A stretch of 64,000 nt of DNA, taken from NCBI GenBank assembly GCA_001599295.1, contig BCGN01000006.1, positions 1,302,001-1,366,000 on the forward strand, read 5' to 3'. The stretch comes from Sporopachydermia quercuum. Its lineage: Eukaryota; Ascomycota; Sporopachydermiomycetes; Sporopachydermiales; Sporopachydermiaceae. A program made the position numbers and the translations under genes. The notes beneath the pieces are model-generated. The model did not search any database and was not told where the DNA came from. It was given only the letters and a program-made list of their open reading frames with translations. This document shows, one piece after another, positions 46,683-57,374 of this stretch (position 1 is its first letter; each line of letters starts with the position of its first letter).

Positions 46683-47515
46683 AGTGGAATGACGGAGTAG
46701 AAAGAAGGAAATGAAGTAGCTCTGGTGGAACAATAATCATGAGAATTATGATCTATTTTGCAGTTGTTTTGAACATCGATGAATAAACCAGCAAAAAAGC
46801 AAACAAACAACAGATAACAAATAACAACTTGTTATCTCAATCGTAAAGGGTGAAAACAACAGGTGTTAAGAAAGGCTAACACAACACCACTATTTATATC
46901 GCCTTTTTCTATTCATTGAAATATAAATTTTAATAATATGTTTGATGATATCAACGTGAGAACTCCTACTATAAACTGACATCTTTTATAACAGGCTTGT
47001 TATCCCCACGGTATTTTTCAATAGAATGAATTGAACTCTTAACCACTCAACTAGTAAAATGATGGGTTGATGAATTATTCTGTTGATACTAAGTGGAGAT
47101 CAGCAATAATCTACCATTTCAAACAACAGAGACGAAGCTCTAAAACTCGATGATTTCAATCTTGATGTACTATTGATGAAATAGAACTCTTTCCTACCCA
47201 AATCTTGTTCACTAGACATACAATTCAGGGCAATTTCCTGACTTTCGTATCAGCTTTTGCTGAAACTTTACCCAATTAGCTATCACAACTATTGTGCCAA
47301 TAAACTAACCCAGATGACCACCGTAAGATAAATAGTAATCCATCTCCTAAGTTTCGTCTTCATGAATGGATCTCAAGGGAAGTTGTATCCATCTCCATAT
47401 ACAAGTGCTATGGAATAACCAACCAAGTAACTCCAAACTCCTGCAGCACTTGTCAACTTATCGAATACGAAATACTAAGTAACAAACAACTAAGTATCAG
47501 ATAGCCAATTGGTGG
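46683..47515. other. Convergent spacer between GCV3 and BOL1
   Basis: About 830 bp of AT-rich DNA holding two 3' ends. No gene was seen. A possible last exon of BOL1 lies just beyond it at 47516-47599. Confidence 0.5.
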
Positions 47516-47599
47516 TTAGAGAAACGTAGCAGCTGTTTCAATGCCATTAGAGATCCGTTGAAACTTTCCTTTACGACGTGGAACAACCGAAAGAGTCAC
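47516..47599 (-). other. Possible last exon of BOL1
   Basis: After a TTCAG acceptor on the minus strand, 27 codons stay open in the right phase to follow the BOL1 codon AAG at 47917-47919 and end in a stop. The peptide begins VTLSVVPRRKGKFQRISNG. A donor-acceptor pair at 47746-47753 could instead define a 5-nt microexon, but its phase does not fit this exon. Confidence 0.3.
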
Positions 47600-47890
47600 C
47601 TGAATGTTTTCCGGTAAATGCACAAGAGATAAAAATTAAGTACTTGATCAAGTCGACAAACCTCAAAACAACATATTAACATTATTATGAGATCAGAAGA
47701 AACTAACAATAACAATAAAATATAATATTTTTACACAGTAACTTACCTTGTCTATGTACATTTAGTAAGTAAGAGCCATTCATAACACATATTTTCACCT
47801 TTATCACTCTTATCATTCTACCATCAAACAACATAGTATTTCCTTATCATTATTTGGATAGTGATCACCATATTATTTGTCTTGTTCCTT

Positions 47891-48316
47891 TTAAATAATT
47901 GCCAAATTTGAGCTCACCTTTGCATCTTCATCAACTGTGCGGGTTTTTAATTGTAATCCATGAATACCATTTTCCATCTCCAACTCATTCTTCAACAAAC
48001 CATACACCATTCGATGTCTAGCAGGCTGCGGTTTGCCTTTGAAAGCATCAGATACTATCAATAGTCTGAAATGTGATTCTTTGATATTATTGGCACCTGC
48101 CATTCCTCTATGATGAACATGTTTATGAGAATCGTTGTTGATTTCAAACTTCACCGGCTTAAGAGCTTCCGTGATCTTAGTTTTCACTAGCTTAGTGATA
48201 GGCCCTTCTTCTTGAGCTTCAGTGACCATTTTTCTGGTTATGTAACTGTTTTCTTGTACTGCCTGAATTGATCTCAGTACAGGTCTTGGTCTCAATATAC
48301 TCTTTGATCTCCACAT
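47891..48316 (-). CDS. BOL1: Mitochondrial BolA-like protein Bol1
   Basis: BolA proteins pair with monothiol glutaredoxins; mitochondrial Bol1 acts late in Fe-S delivery, notably to lipoate synthase. I start at the ATG giving MWRSKSILRPRPVLRSIQ, a strong presequence; an upstream in-frame GTG is not a likely start. The frame ends after 141 residues. The BolA fold starts at GPITKLVKTKITEALKPVKF and includes NNDSHKHVHH, ESHFRLLIVSDAFKGKPQPA and RHRMVYGLL. Many mitochondrial BolA features are present, including the conserved His of RHRMVYG. After LKTRTVDEDAK the frame meets a GTGAGC that could be a donor to a small exon at 47516-47599 (27 codons); without splicing the protein ends in VSSNLAII. 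Confidence 0.88.
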   Translation of the reverse strand: MWRSKSILRPRPVLRSIQAVQENSYITRKMVTEAQEEGPITKLVKTKITEALKPVKFEINNDSHKHVHHRGMAGANNIKESHFRLLIVSDAFKGKPQPARHRMVYGLLKNELEMENGIHGLQLKTRTVDEDAKVSSNLAII

Positions 48317-48864
48317 ATCCTTCACTTATATAAGTTTAGTATAAACAGTATACCAAACTAATGGAAATTCATAATATTTAATAGATACATTAAGATGNTG
48401 ATGAGACGTCTTCACAAACGCGATACAACGGATGATTGGTTATCGAAGAATGAGGTTTTTGTACAATATAACTAAGCACAATTTGTGGTTTGTAACTTCA
48501 GAGATACCCTGTTGTGGGCTGGACTCCAGCAAATTGTACAAACAGCATTTGATATCTGGTTTCTGCTTTGTTTTTGATTAGCTCATCATCAAATAATCCA
48601 GTTTCTGCTGTAAGGGAAGATCAGGAATAGCGAAAATGATAGTGAAAGTAACCAAAATTACATTTATCTGTCAATCTCTCCTCTCTTTCACCAATTGAAC
48701 AGGACTAAAGAATAACTGATCGATATTATTTGAGATCAATTAATATTTTTACTTGTATTTATAGGCTGGTTTACCTAATTTAGTTGAAACGCTGAAATCA
48801 ATCTGCGCCATTCAATTATCANTCGTTATTCCAACGCCTATTTGCCATCGACCATGTTATCACG
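48317..48864. other. Divergent promoter of BOL1 and the coiled-coil gene
   Basis: About 550 bp with unresolved bases near 48398 and 48822. No gene was seen. Confidence 0.5.
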
Positions 48865-49582
48865 ATGATAGGGGGAAATAAACCATTAGATGTTAGAAAA
48901 TATTTGGAACAGCAAGGAAGAATAAAACCTGCTGAAAATAATAAAACACGTGNAAAGAAGGAGTCTAATTTACCAAATGTAGATGAGTTCAGACTAGGGA
49001 GTCTACTCAGTTATGCTGATAATGAAGGTATGTGGTCAGGGAAATCATCATGCATGTGATGTGATTGCAGTAATAAAATTTTTAAAGTACTATAAATATG
49101 AGATACTTAGCTGATAGCGAGACAGCTACTTTTTATCACTATACTACTATATTCATATATATATATGGTACTAAATTATATTCAATTGTTTCCAATACCA
49201 GTACTATTACTGTCGCTATCTGCATGTGCTACTACAGCTTAACTCTTTTCATTCATACTAACATAACATCTAATCATTAGTTCAAAGGACTTCAAATGCG
49301 TTAATCGCATCCATAAATACTTATAGAAAAGACCTTTCTGATGAATTGGACGAAATTCAAGCATCTCAGAATAATCTAGGCAATTATATTGCAACAATTG
49401 ATTCCATGGCTAGGAGAACATTGGAAATAACGTATCAACGTACCGCTAAAGTGTCTTCTGATTTATCTCAGATTCGTCATGGTAAGTTATATATCACTCT
49501 GACCATAGTGATGATGATGGTGATAATTTAATGGATAATGATAATAATACTGTGGGATTTCATTGTAGGAGTAGTTGAATAA
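48865..49582 (+). CDS. Unassigned small coiled-coil protein, three exons
   Basis: I do not recognise this gene firmly. Exons 48865-49027, 49281-49481 and a last exon 49569-49582 give about 125 residues. The first intron is well supported (GTATGT donor, ATACTAAC, CATTAG acceptor; the phase fits). The second (GTAAGT donor, TTTCATTGTAG acceptor) is less sure, and without it the frame ends after about 17 more codons. The N-terminus is polar (MIGGNKPLDVRKYLEQQGRI). Residues 50-120 form a continuous coiled coil (SINTYRKDLSDELDEIQASQ, then IDSMARRTLEITYQRTAKVS, ending SDLSQIRHG). The late DLxxIR pattern recalls KxDL/BLOC-1 small subunits of the endosomal system; this is only a suggestion. An unresolved base lies at 48953. 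Confidence 0.5.
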
Positions 49583-49878
49583 CTGTCACTCTTGAGAGAT
49601 TGAGATCAGGCGAGATAAAGTGATACCTGGTACTCATTCTTCGATTTACTCTTATTGAAAGTTCTACTTAAAGGCAGGCTAATTTGTTGAATAGTGAGAA
49701 CAATGAGCTTTAATAATCGGTTATGCTGCGATACGGATATAATGCAACTTAAACGCATAATCTTATCTATTTTATGGTGTATTGTGCTATGATTGATCTA
49801 TCAGTATTGGTGATAGTATATTGCATATGAACTACTATGAGCTGTAATTATTGACTACCATAGTTCACTCTTTTCACT

Positions 49879-51054
49879 ATGATTCTAATCAACATGACCA
49901 ACGCTAACACCAAGGGTTTATTGTCATTGTTCTATTCTACCTTTCAACAAATGGTTGATAATCCCATATATTATCGTTTCCGAAATTTATTACCGACCGG
50001 AAAAAAGGATGAGAATGATTTCCTAACGTGCTCTACCTTCTCCGATATGTTTTCAATATGGGAGAAAACTTCCACTTCGTTTCCGCTATGCTTCCTGTCT
50101 ACTACTAACATTTCCCCTTTAGTGTCCTCATTAGCCATTGAAACAGAGAAAACGTACAACATAATGCAATCAATACTTGTTTATATTAGAGAGTTAGACC
50201 AGAAATTACCACCTCAAGAAAGGCTGTGTCGGAAAGAAAGCCTTCACAGAGAGCATTATCCTAAACTGCACTCATTCCTCGGTGAGAAGTTTCCTCATAG
50301 TTTTGACGATGAAGATGACGATGACAAGCATAACGGAGAACATGGCGAAACTGACAAACAGAACGGAAATGATAACGGATATTTTGAAACCGCTTTAACC
50401 GATTTTCCCTCCGAATTCCCTTCTAGCAACTTCAACCAGCAGGACATAGTCAATGACTACAATCATCGAACAACAAATTCGGAAATTCCTCAAGAACGAA
50501 AGGAAAACAAAAAGAAAAAGAATAAACAAGAGGAAGCACTGCAAATTAAACCTTCGTCTTCCTCTTCGTTAACTCCATCTATTTTCGACAAATCTATCTT
50601 TCCAATATCCATTTCCGCATCTCCAGCTGTTACTGCTGCTCCTGAACCTTCCAATGTCAACATTCTATCACCAAGCATATCTTCTAAAGGAGTTTACCCC
50701 AATGGACTAGTTGGAGCATCAATAGAATCGTTGCCATCAGCTATCGGAGCATCAACAGAAGCGTCAGAGACATCAACAAGCCAGGCTGATCATTTGAGGA
50801 GTGTATTGAAGAAAAGAGGATCTAGCATTTATGAATACCCACTTGATGAACGTCGTAGAAGCAGTGTTGCCACAGCAGTTGAGATAGGCTGCAATATTTC
50901 AATTGGACCTTCTGAGCAAGGGTTGAGAACAATGGAATTTGAGATAAGCAAGAGCGGAAATAGCGATAATACAAGAACATCAGAAGCAAGGCGAACGTTA
51001 CAGAAGATATACGAGAAGGATGCTCGGCACAGGGATGGAGAAGATGGACAGTAA
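49879..51054 (+). CDS. Unassigned protein, 391 aa
   Basis: I do not recognise this protein. The frame opens with MILINMTNANTKGLLSLFYS. Residues 12-115 look folded and helical (LSLFYSTFQQMVDNPIYYRF, then TYNIMQSILVYIRELDQKLP). The middle is acidic and disordered (DDEDDDDK, then a Lys-rich run KENKKKKNKQEE). The C-terminal 120 residues hold RSVLKKRGSSIYEYPLDE and EARRTLQKIYEKDARH, which look more constrained. The bases GCTAACACCAAG just after the start resemble a branch site and acceptor, so the true N-terminus may come from an upstream exon that I could not find. There is no signal peptide or membrane segment. Confidence 0.6.
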   Translation: MILINMTNANTKGLLSLFYSTFQQMVDNPIYYRFRNLLPTGKKDENDFLTCSTFSDMFSIWEKTSTSFPLCFLSTTNISPLVSSLAIETEKTYNIMQSILVYIRELDQKLPPQERLCRKESLHREHYPKLHSFLGEKFPHSFDDEDDDDKHNGEHGETDKQNGNDNGYFETALTDFPSEFPSSNFNQQDIVNDYNHRTTNSEIPQERKENKKKKNKQEEALQIKPSSSSSLTPSIFDKSIFPISISASPAVTAAPEPSNVNILSPSISSKGVYPNGLVGASIESLPSAIGASTEASETSTSQADHLRSVLKKRGSSIYEYPLDERRRSSVATAVEIGCNISIGPSEQGLRTMEFEISKSGNSDNTRTSEARRTLQKIYEKDARHRDGEDGQ

Positions 51055-51842
51055 TAAATGGGTTTGATAATTATAATCACAGTAGTAATATTGATCGAAA
51101 TTAGTGTAATATAATAATAGTATGACCAGAAAAGTTGAGATAGCAATAATAGTCGTGATAGTGGTAATAAGGATCATAGAATTTATGCAAATGATAAGGA
51201 AATGATAATAATTGGATTATTTAGTTGGAATTAATAAAGGAGTAAAAACGGAAGTTATGGCGTTGGGAAATGTTAAGTGGTTGGTGGGTGGAAGTGCACA
51301 TTGATAGGATTTGGAGATAATGATGAATTTACTGTCAGTTTCGATAATAGTGGAAACATGATCAAGAAGCAGACGATTGACAAAAACAGAACATTAGCAG
51401 AAGTAACAGCAGAGACAACGACATAATGGCAGAAACAGCGCAGGTACGGAGATATCAAATTATAAGCATCTATATTACAAATTGCTATATAGCAATCATG
51501 TACTATATAAATCGTATGAACTAACTGCCAGCAGTGCCGTATTGAAACTTGAATTTTTGTTTGAAATCAACTAGTTTGGCTATAATTTTCTCTTTTCTAT
51601 TGTCTCTCTCTCTTACTGATTGTATATGATTAATAAGAATTATCTAATAGTTTTAGTGATGAGAATTTATTCTATACTATACTACTATACAATAGTATGC
51701 TACAACATAGCGTACTACACTAACAATGATATGTATCTCATGTAGTATATTTTCCTTTGTTATACAGGAATGCAGAGACATAAGATTCTATAATTACTAT
51801 ATACAAATAATCAAGATATTCATACTATACAAATACATCATC
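51055..51842. other. Convergent spacer before CFD1
   Basis: About 790 bp of AT-rich DNA with the 3' ends of two convergent genes. It contains TACTATAC-like microrepeats near 51670-51720. No gene was seen. Confidence 0.55.
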
Positions 51843-53322
51843 TCATTGTATCCTTGAAGGAATATTCATTTCCAGCACCTTTTCAACTAAAGGTTGAAAA
51901 ACATTGAATAAATTAGATTCCGCATAAATATCTACTAAGGATTCTAATTTCGGCGATACATTATTGTTAGTATTCGAAGAACTATTAGAAGAGATAGTGG
52001 AAGAAACAGTAGAACTCTCATCAATCGAATTGCTGGTCTCTTTTAATGGACTTTCAAGTTGATTCTTAGTAGAACCGAGTTTAGTATTATCACTATTGTT
52101 GGAACTTTCATTGCTACTTCCATCCTTATGATCTTTATTATGTTCATCAGAGTTTAGACGAGCTTTTCTAATACTGCCAACTAGTTGATTGATAACTTCT
52201 TTATCATTTTGTTTCTCTATCATCAAGACAAATTGAGGATCAATAGGAACTTTTCCAAGGAATGGAATATTATATTCCTGTGATAATTTCTTTCCTCCTC
52301 CTGATGAGAAGAGATCGGTTACATCCTAGAAACTGTTAGTATTATGTTGAGAGAATAGAATAGGATAAAACAAAAATTGGGAGCAACAAGCAAAGAAAGC
52401 GTTTCTTTTACTTCAGACTGTTTTGAAATGCTTTTATAACTGAAAATTAATTCGCGCCATTTGATCTCAGATAAGCTATTAGTTAAAGTCTTGTTGAAGC
52501 TGATAATGTCAAATCAATCATTTCATTCGTCGTTACACGATTGAGAGTGATCTGATATTCTTATCAAGCACTGTTTCTTGATTGACAATTGACAATCTGT
52601 TATTGGTTTTATTGAATTCATCAAATAAACAGTTTAGAGATAATGAAATATCCGAAAGAACCATCCACAGTTCTTATCTTTCCCTATTCTCTCCAATTTC
52701 TCCTTTCTTCTTCCATTTTACTTACCCCACAATGCACACACACATATCCACTCATATTCTCCACGATCCCAAGCTGTCGGAAACCTACTTTAGTACAGAA
52801 GTTGATCTCCCGCTTCACATCCGCTACCGAAACATTCTGGGGCGTAGTCACTAGTACAGCACCATCAGGATTGGCATACCGTAACTCTTCCGCTATCACT
52901 ATATGCTCATCCGAAGTTCCAGGTGGGGTATCAATCAAGAGGTAGTCTAGGCGGCCCCAATCAACGTCTTTAATAAATTGGCGGATCATCGCCGTTTTCT
53001 TAGGACCCCTCCAAACTACGCTGTCCCCTCTATCTGGAAGCAGAAATCCTAAGGATATTACGTGTAAACGACCTTTGGCATCAACTTGCACGGGAACCCA
53101 GCCTCGGCTAGATTGGTGGATCTGCTTGTCTTCTACTCCGAACATGCGGGGTAATGAGGGACCAGTAAGATCTATATCCAGAACGCCCACTTTGAAGCCC
53201 TTGTGAGCGAGCGATAGAGCGAATTGCGTTGTCACGGATGACTTGCCCACTCCTCCTTTTCCCGACAGAATCAGAATGATGTGTTTGACGTTAGCTAGAG
53301 AAGGAGGGGGTTCAACATTCAT
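51843..53322 (-). CDS. CFD1: Cytosolic Fe-S scaffold Cfd1 (Nbp35/Mrp family)
   Basis: Cfd1 forms a heterocomplex with Nbp35 that builds 4Fe-4S clusters for cytosolic and nuclear proteins. Exons 52726-53322 and 51843-52325 join across a 400-bp intron (GTAAGT donor, ATACTAACAGTTTCTAG acceptor region) to give 359 residues. I chose the ATG giving [15 protein letters not shown], which fits the cytosolic family; the frame stays open upstream but lacks an ATG. Residues 21-29 are the deviant Walker A loop [27 protein letters not shown] and [12 protein letters not shown] follow. The bridging cluster ligands are C195 and C198 (YVCVHC), just before the splice junction. After [15 protein letters not shown] an Asn/Ser/Asp-rich insertion (about residues 255-322) separates the last helix ([20 protein letters not shown]). 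Confidence 0.93.
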
Positions 53323-54018
53323 TACTGATTGAGATTTGTCGTTAAGATGTTTAATACGTTTGTATTTTGCACTTTGCACTTTGTGGTTGTGAAGCTGTTT
53401 AGTGTTCAGAATACTGATACTGGAAGAATACTGTATTGTCGAGAGGTGTCTTGTACTTGATATAGGACAAAGGATGATTATTAACACAAGTACACCTGGT
53501 ATATATAGTACAAAATAGAATAATGCTCCAAAAGAATCCTTGAAGGTTCTGCTACGCTAGTTTATGCCTTTATCGTTAGATTACCATTGATAACGATAAT
53601 TTGATACTGTCAGAATAAAGATGTAAACCGAATTAATGCTTAGTAATACAAAAATAAAAGTCGCTCGGAGATAATAGTTAAATTTATTTCACATAAATTT
53701 CCGTATTTGATCATCTTCTCCTTAATTGCCTGACTCCAAATCTGACGCCAAACACCAACTTTTGTACAAAATTCTAATAATTTGTGTAATATTTCAATAT
53801 AAACGTGGTACTCTTTTCATTTGAATGCTTGTGGCAGGAAACGTTTGTGAATTGTGATCTGTGCCATCCTGTATCAAAACTAAAATATCTCCGAACGCAA
53901 CGTAACAACACATCTTTACTTCCTGTATATACAAACTTTGCACTCTACTTCCTATTTAACACGTCCATCAATATACACCATTTGAAGGACCACACAAGTC
54001 ACTATCACAACCTCCAAA
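53323..54018. other. Divergent promoter of CFD1 and BET1
   Basis: About 700 bp. The CFD1-proximal 165 bp stays open in the CFD1 frame without an ATG and is probably 5' leader. A pyrimidine-rich patch precedes the BET1 start. No other gene was seen. Confidence 0.55.
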
Positions 54019-55612
54019 ATGAATGGATCACGGTATGTTTTAAATATCGTGCTCTCAGCTACAAATACTGTATGTTTCTTATACTAACGTATTTCTTTTC
54101 AGGTACACCACTCAGCCTCATCAAAGGGATCTGAGAACTCAGCTTTTTGACTCAGAGTACGAGTCCACCGCGTATAACAGATCATCACATATGAGTAACT
54201 CGTCTTCTCCATTTGCAGGGAATGTTGCATCTGATCAGCGCCAAAACCAGGATTTTGGCGGGACAGGTATATCCAGTAATCCCTATGCTGGTAATGTGGG
54301 ATCCAATAGTATGTCATCTGATTCTATGCTTTCTAAGCTTGAATCACAGAACGATGATGAGATCAAGACTTTGTCAGAGAAGGTGAGGATACTGAAAGGT
54401 GTTACTATGCAGATCGGAGATGAGATTCGGGACTCGTCTAAGTTGTTCACGCAGATGGTAAGTATGAGCTGATAAAAGAAGTGGGAGAATGTAAGAAAGC
54501 ATAGAAGACAGCCGAGAAAGAGCATAAGAAAGAGGATTGAGTAGCAGATAACATAGTTAAACAATTAAACATCAAACGAGTTTCACATAGTGTTATTAAT
54601 CATTCATCATTGATCGCAGTCAGTTATAATTCAAACAAAACCTTTCACAATTTTGGTTTTTTTCACTTTTCAGAGCTTTTATAACCTCTTCACGAGAGAT
54701 TCACTGAATAATCTATAGCATGAAGATCAAAAGACTAGGTTTTAAATGAATGAATCAATCTGCAGCAGATGGCAAATTAAAGTGCATATGAATGTTGAAT
54801 AATAAGAAATACCCAGATATCACACTGAAAACAACATTAGGCCCATTATTACACGAATCGTTTGCAACAATCGGCTCAATTGCTCAATTTCGCTATGGTG
54901 GATATGTACCGTATATTTTCCGGAACTATCTGAATAAGACATTNTTTTTGAACTATCACAACAATCAAAACATTCTGCTGTAAAAAACAATAAAGGAAGA
55001 TTACTAGATAGAAGACTTTTTTTATCAAAATGTAATGAGTTCATGAAATTGCAGATTGTCAAAGGTGGAAGATTACAGCGACATATAAGATATCTTATTG
55101 CGATTAACTCTCAGCATGATTAACTCTCAGCATCTCAACTGAATCTCTTGCAATACAATACTGAAATAAATGACTAAGAACTAAGAACAAGAGAATGCTG
55201 CTACAAACATTATACGGCTGATGTGTTCAGTAGAATTGCCGTGTAGAAAGAAGCTTTGTTAATAATCAGTTGATGCAGTTCATCTTAATATCTATCAATA
55301 CATTGTTTTCAGTCAATAGGTAAAGCTGACCTGAACATTGAACTTTTCAGCACGGTGACTGATGGCTTGCTATGAACTTATGATTCTTTCGAAGCTTATT
55401 CCTAGATTTAAACATTCCTTCCCCATTTATTGCTAACTTCAAACATATTAACAAACTAACAGGAAGACAATTTTGAAACAGCAAGGACCAAACTGAAAAG
55501 CACATACAGTAGAATGATGATTGTGAGCAAGAAAGCTGGAGTTGGTTGGCGAACTTGGTTACTAGTTTTTGGATTGGTGTTTTTCTGTTTCTTCTATGTG
55601 TGGATTTTCTAA
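54019..55612 (+). CDS. BET1: ER-Golgi SNARE Bet1
   Basis: Bet1 is the Qc SNARE for ER-to-Golgi vesicle fusion with Sed5, Bos1 and Sec22. Exons 54019-54032, 54103-54457 and 55463-55612 give 172 residues. Exon 1 holds only MNGS and part of Arg. Intron 1 (70 bp) has GTATGT and ATACTAAC. Intron 2 is 1005 bp with GTAAGT and the acceptor CAAACTAACAG, whose branch site almost touches the AG. The junction SKLFTQM|EDNFETARTKLKSTYSRMM restores the SNARE motif, which spans about residues 75-150. Exon 3 then provides the tail anchor WLLVFGLVFFCFFYVWIF. Residues 5-75 are Ser/Asn-rich. Without exon 3 the protein would lack half of its SNARE helix and its anchor, which supports the model. Confidence 0.92.
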
Positions 55613-57374
55613 GAGAAACATAAAGAAAGAAAGAAAGAAAGAAAAAGAAAAAAGAATGGAAGGAAAGAAAGAAACTTAATACCATTAAACTGTTGTTTAA
55701 GAATAATCATAATGGACTGTCCACTATTTGATATATGATAATATTACCAGTTCTCAACACGCTAATTCATTGGCATAATTTCAATCAAAAAATTCAGCAC
55801 TATGTATAATACTCTGACATACAAGCAAGGTTTTGTATGAGATGATGAAGTAAAGTTAAATCAAAACAACAACTAGTCAATTATGTTATAATAATTGCGT
55901 TCGGTCAACCTAGCTAACTTAATCACTAGAAAGCGAAGGGCAAAAACAATCATAAGTATTTGAATATGATTTTAGTGGAAACAGGTATATTTCAGGACCT
56001 GGTCGAATTGTTTAGGCCAATTGATCTTTGAAAGAAAAATAATTTTGAGCTTTCGGCAGGAAGGAAAGGACTGTCAGATATTTGGTTGATGCCAGTTGCA
56101 ATGTTTAAGTTGCAGGGGAAATAATTCTTGCTAATCTGATACTATTATATGGATCCAGTTGCACCAATTAATAACAATAATGGGACCGCTTTGATTTGAT
56201 AGTATAAGCTATTAGCCGCGTGATGATGTATGAGAATAATTATCAAGATATTATGTCTGTAGTTAATGAGAAAAAGAGAGGGAAAGAACGGAAAGAAATA
56301 GACAATAAGAAAACTGTTAGTCAAAAAGCTGTGATGTCCTAATGGAAGTTTTCGTGACTCTAGCAATAAAATTATATACATTGCAGATTGAATATGAAGC
56401 AACCATCGAAATATGATAAATAAGGAAAAAGTTTCAGGAATATAATATTAACACCAGCATTGATATAGGAAGATTGGCTTGTAACATTTAAACGATTTAC
56501 TTGATGATAGTTAGAGTGGACAAAGTATAAATAGTATTACTACTAGCCATATTACTATTTGACAAATTAATGATACTTTGATTGATTAGACTTAGGAATA
56601 CTAAGGTAGTTTGCTAACGTAGGAAGGTGGAATTGAAATTTGATTGATTGATATTATAAAAAGCTCAACTGACACTTGGCGGAATAAACTGATTTGATAG
56701 AAGGAATAACTGTAATTGCAGAAAGTATACCAGTTAAAAGCACAACTATCATACAAATAACAATAACTGCTACTTTCTTGTTAGGAATTATGTTAGATCA
56801 ATTTTAATTCCATCAGCTTGTATGTTTACTCTTTTCGTTTTATCTAAGGACTGATAACACAAAAATGCTACTAGCTGACGCAATTGCTGGATTATCTCCG
56901 GCTGTGTTTTCTCAATGAATCAACTGTTGGTCCATGAATGAATACGAACCTACAATGTGAAGTATTAATTCTCATTAAACAATTATGGAATCTTAGCACA
57001 TATGAATAATGGAAGTCATATAATGTCTTCTATTGGTACTTCGCACTTTTTTTTTGCAGAGATACTTCATGTTCTTTGTATTAGATCACGTGATAAAATG
57101 TACTCTGTTTTATCTCATACAGAGACCAAAAGTTGGCAAACAAATCAACATAGTTCTGTCTGTATGAGGAGGCTGTTGTGCCAACACTAATTCCTGTAGG
57201 ACTCATTTTTCCTCCGGTACAGGAATTTCTAATACTCCAAGATGATTACTATTTGAATCGGATCATACAAATTATAAGCTATACATATATCAATAATATA
57301 AACTATATATTAGCAAAATTTATTATCCTACTTACACCTTTTTCTTTTTGTTTTTGTTTTTCTTTCACAACATT
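55613..57374. other. Convergent spacer between BET1 and BIO2
   Basis: About 1.8 kb of AT-rich DNA with the BET1 and BIO2 3' ends. A GAAA-type repeat follows BET1 immediately. A GATCACGTGATA site (57085-57096) lies here, away from any promoter I can name. No gene was seen. Confidence 0.55.
55622..55675 (+). repeat. GAAA-type tetranucleotide repeat
   Basis: An imperfect GAAA microsatellite about 10 bases past the BET1 stop, in its presumed 3' untranslated region. It is all purine on the plus strand except for isolated T. Confidence 0.9.

Noticed and set aside
54019-55612. CTG read as serine (CUG-clade code)
   Set aside because: CTG codons in BET1 fall at positions that are leucine in other Bet1 proteins (RILKG, TKLKST), so the standard code fits better.
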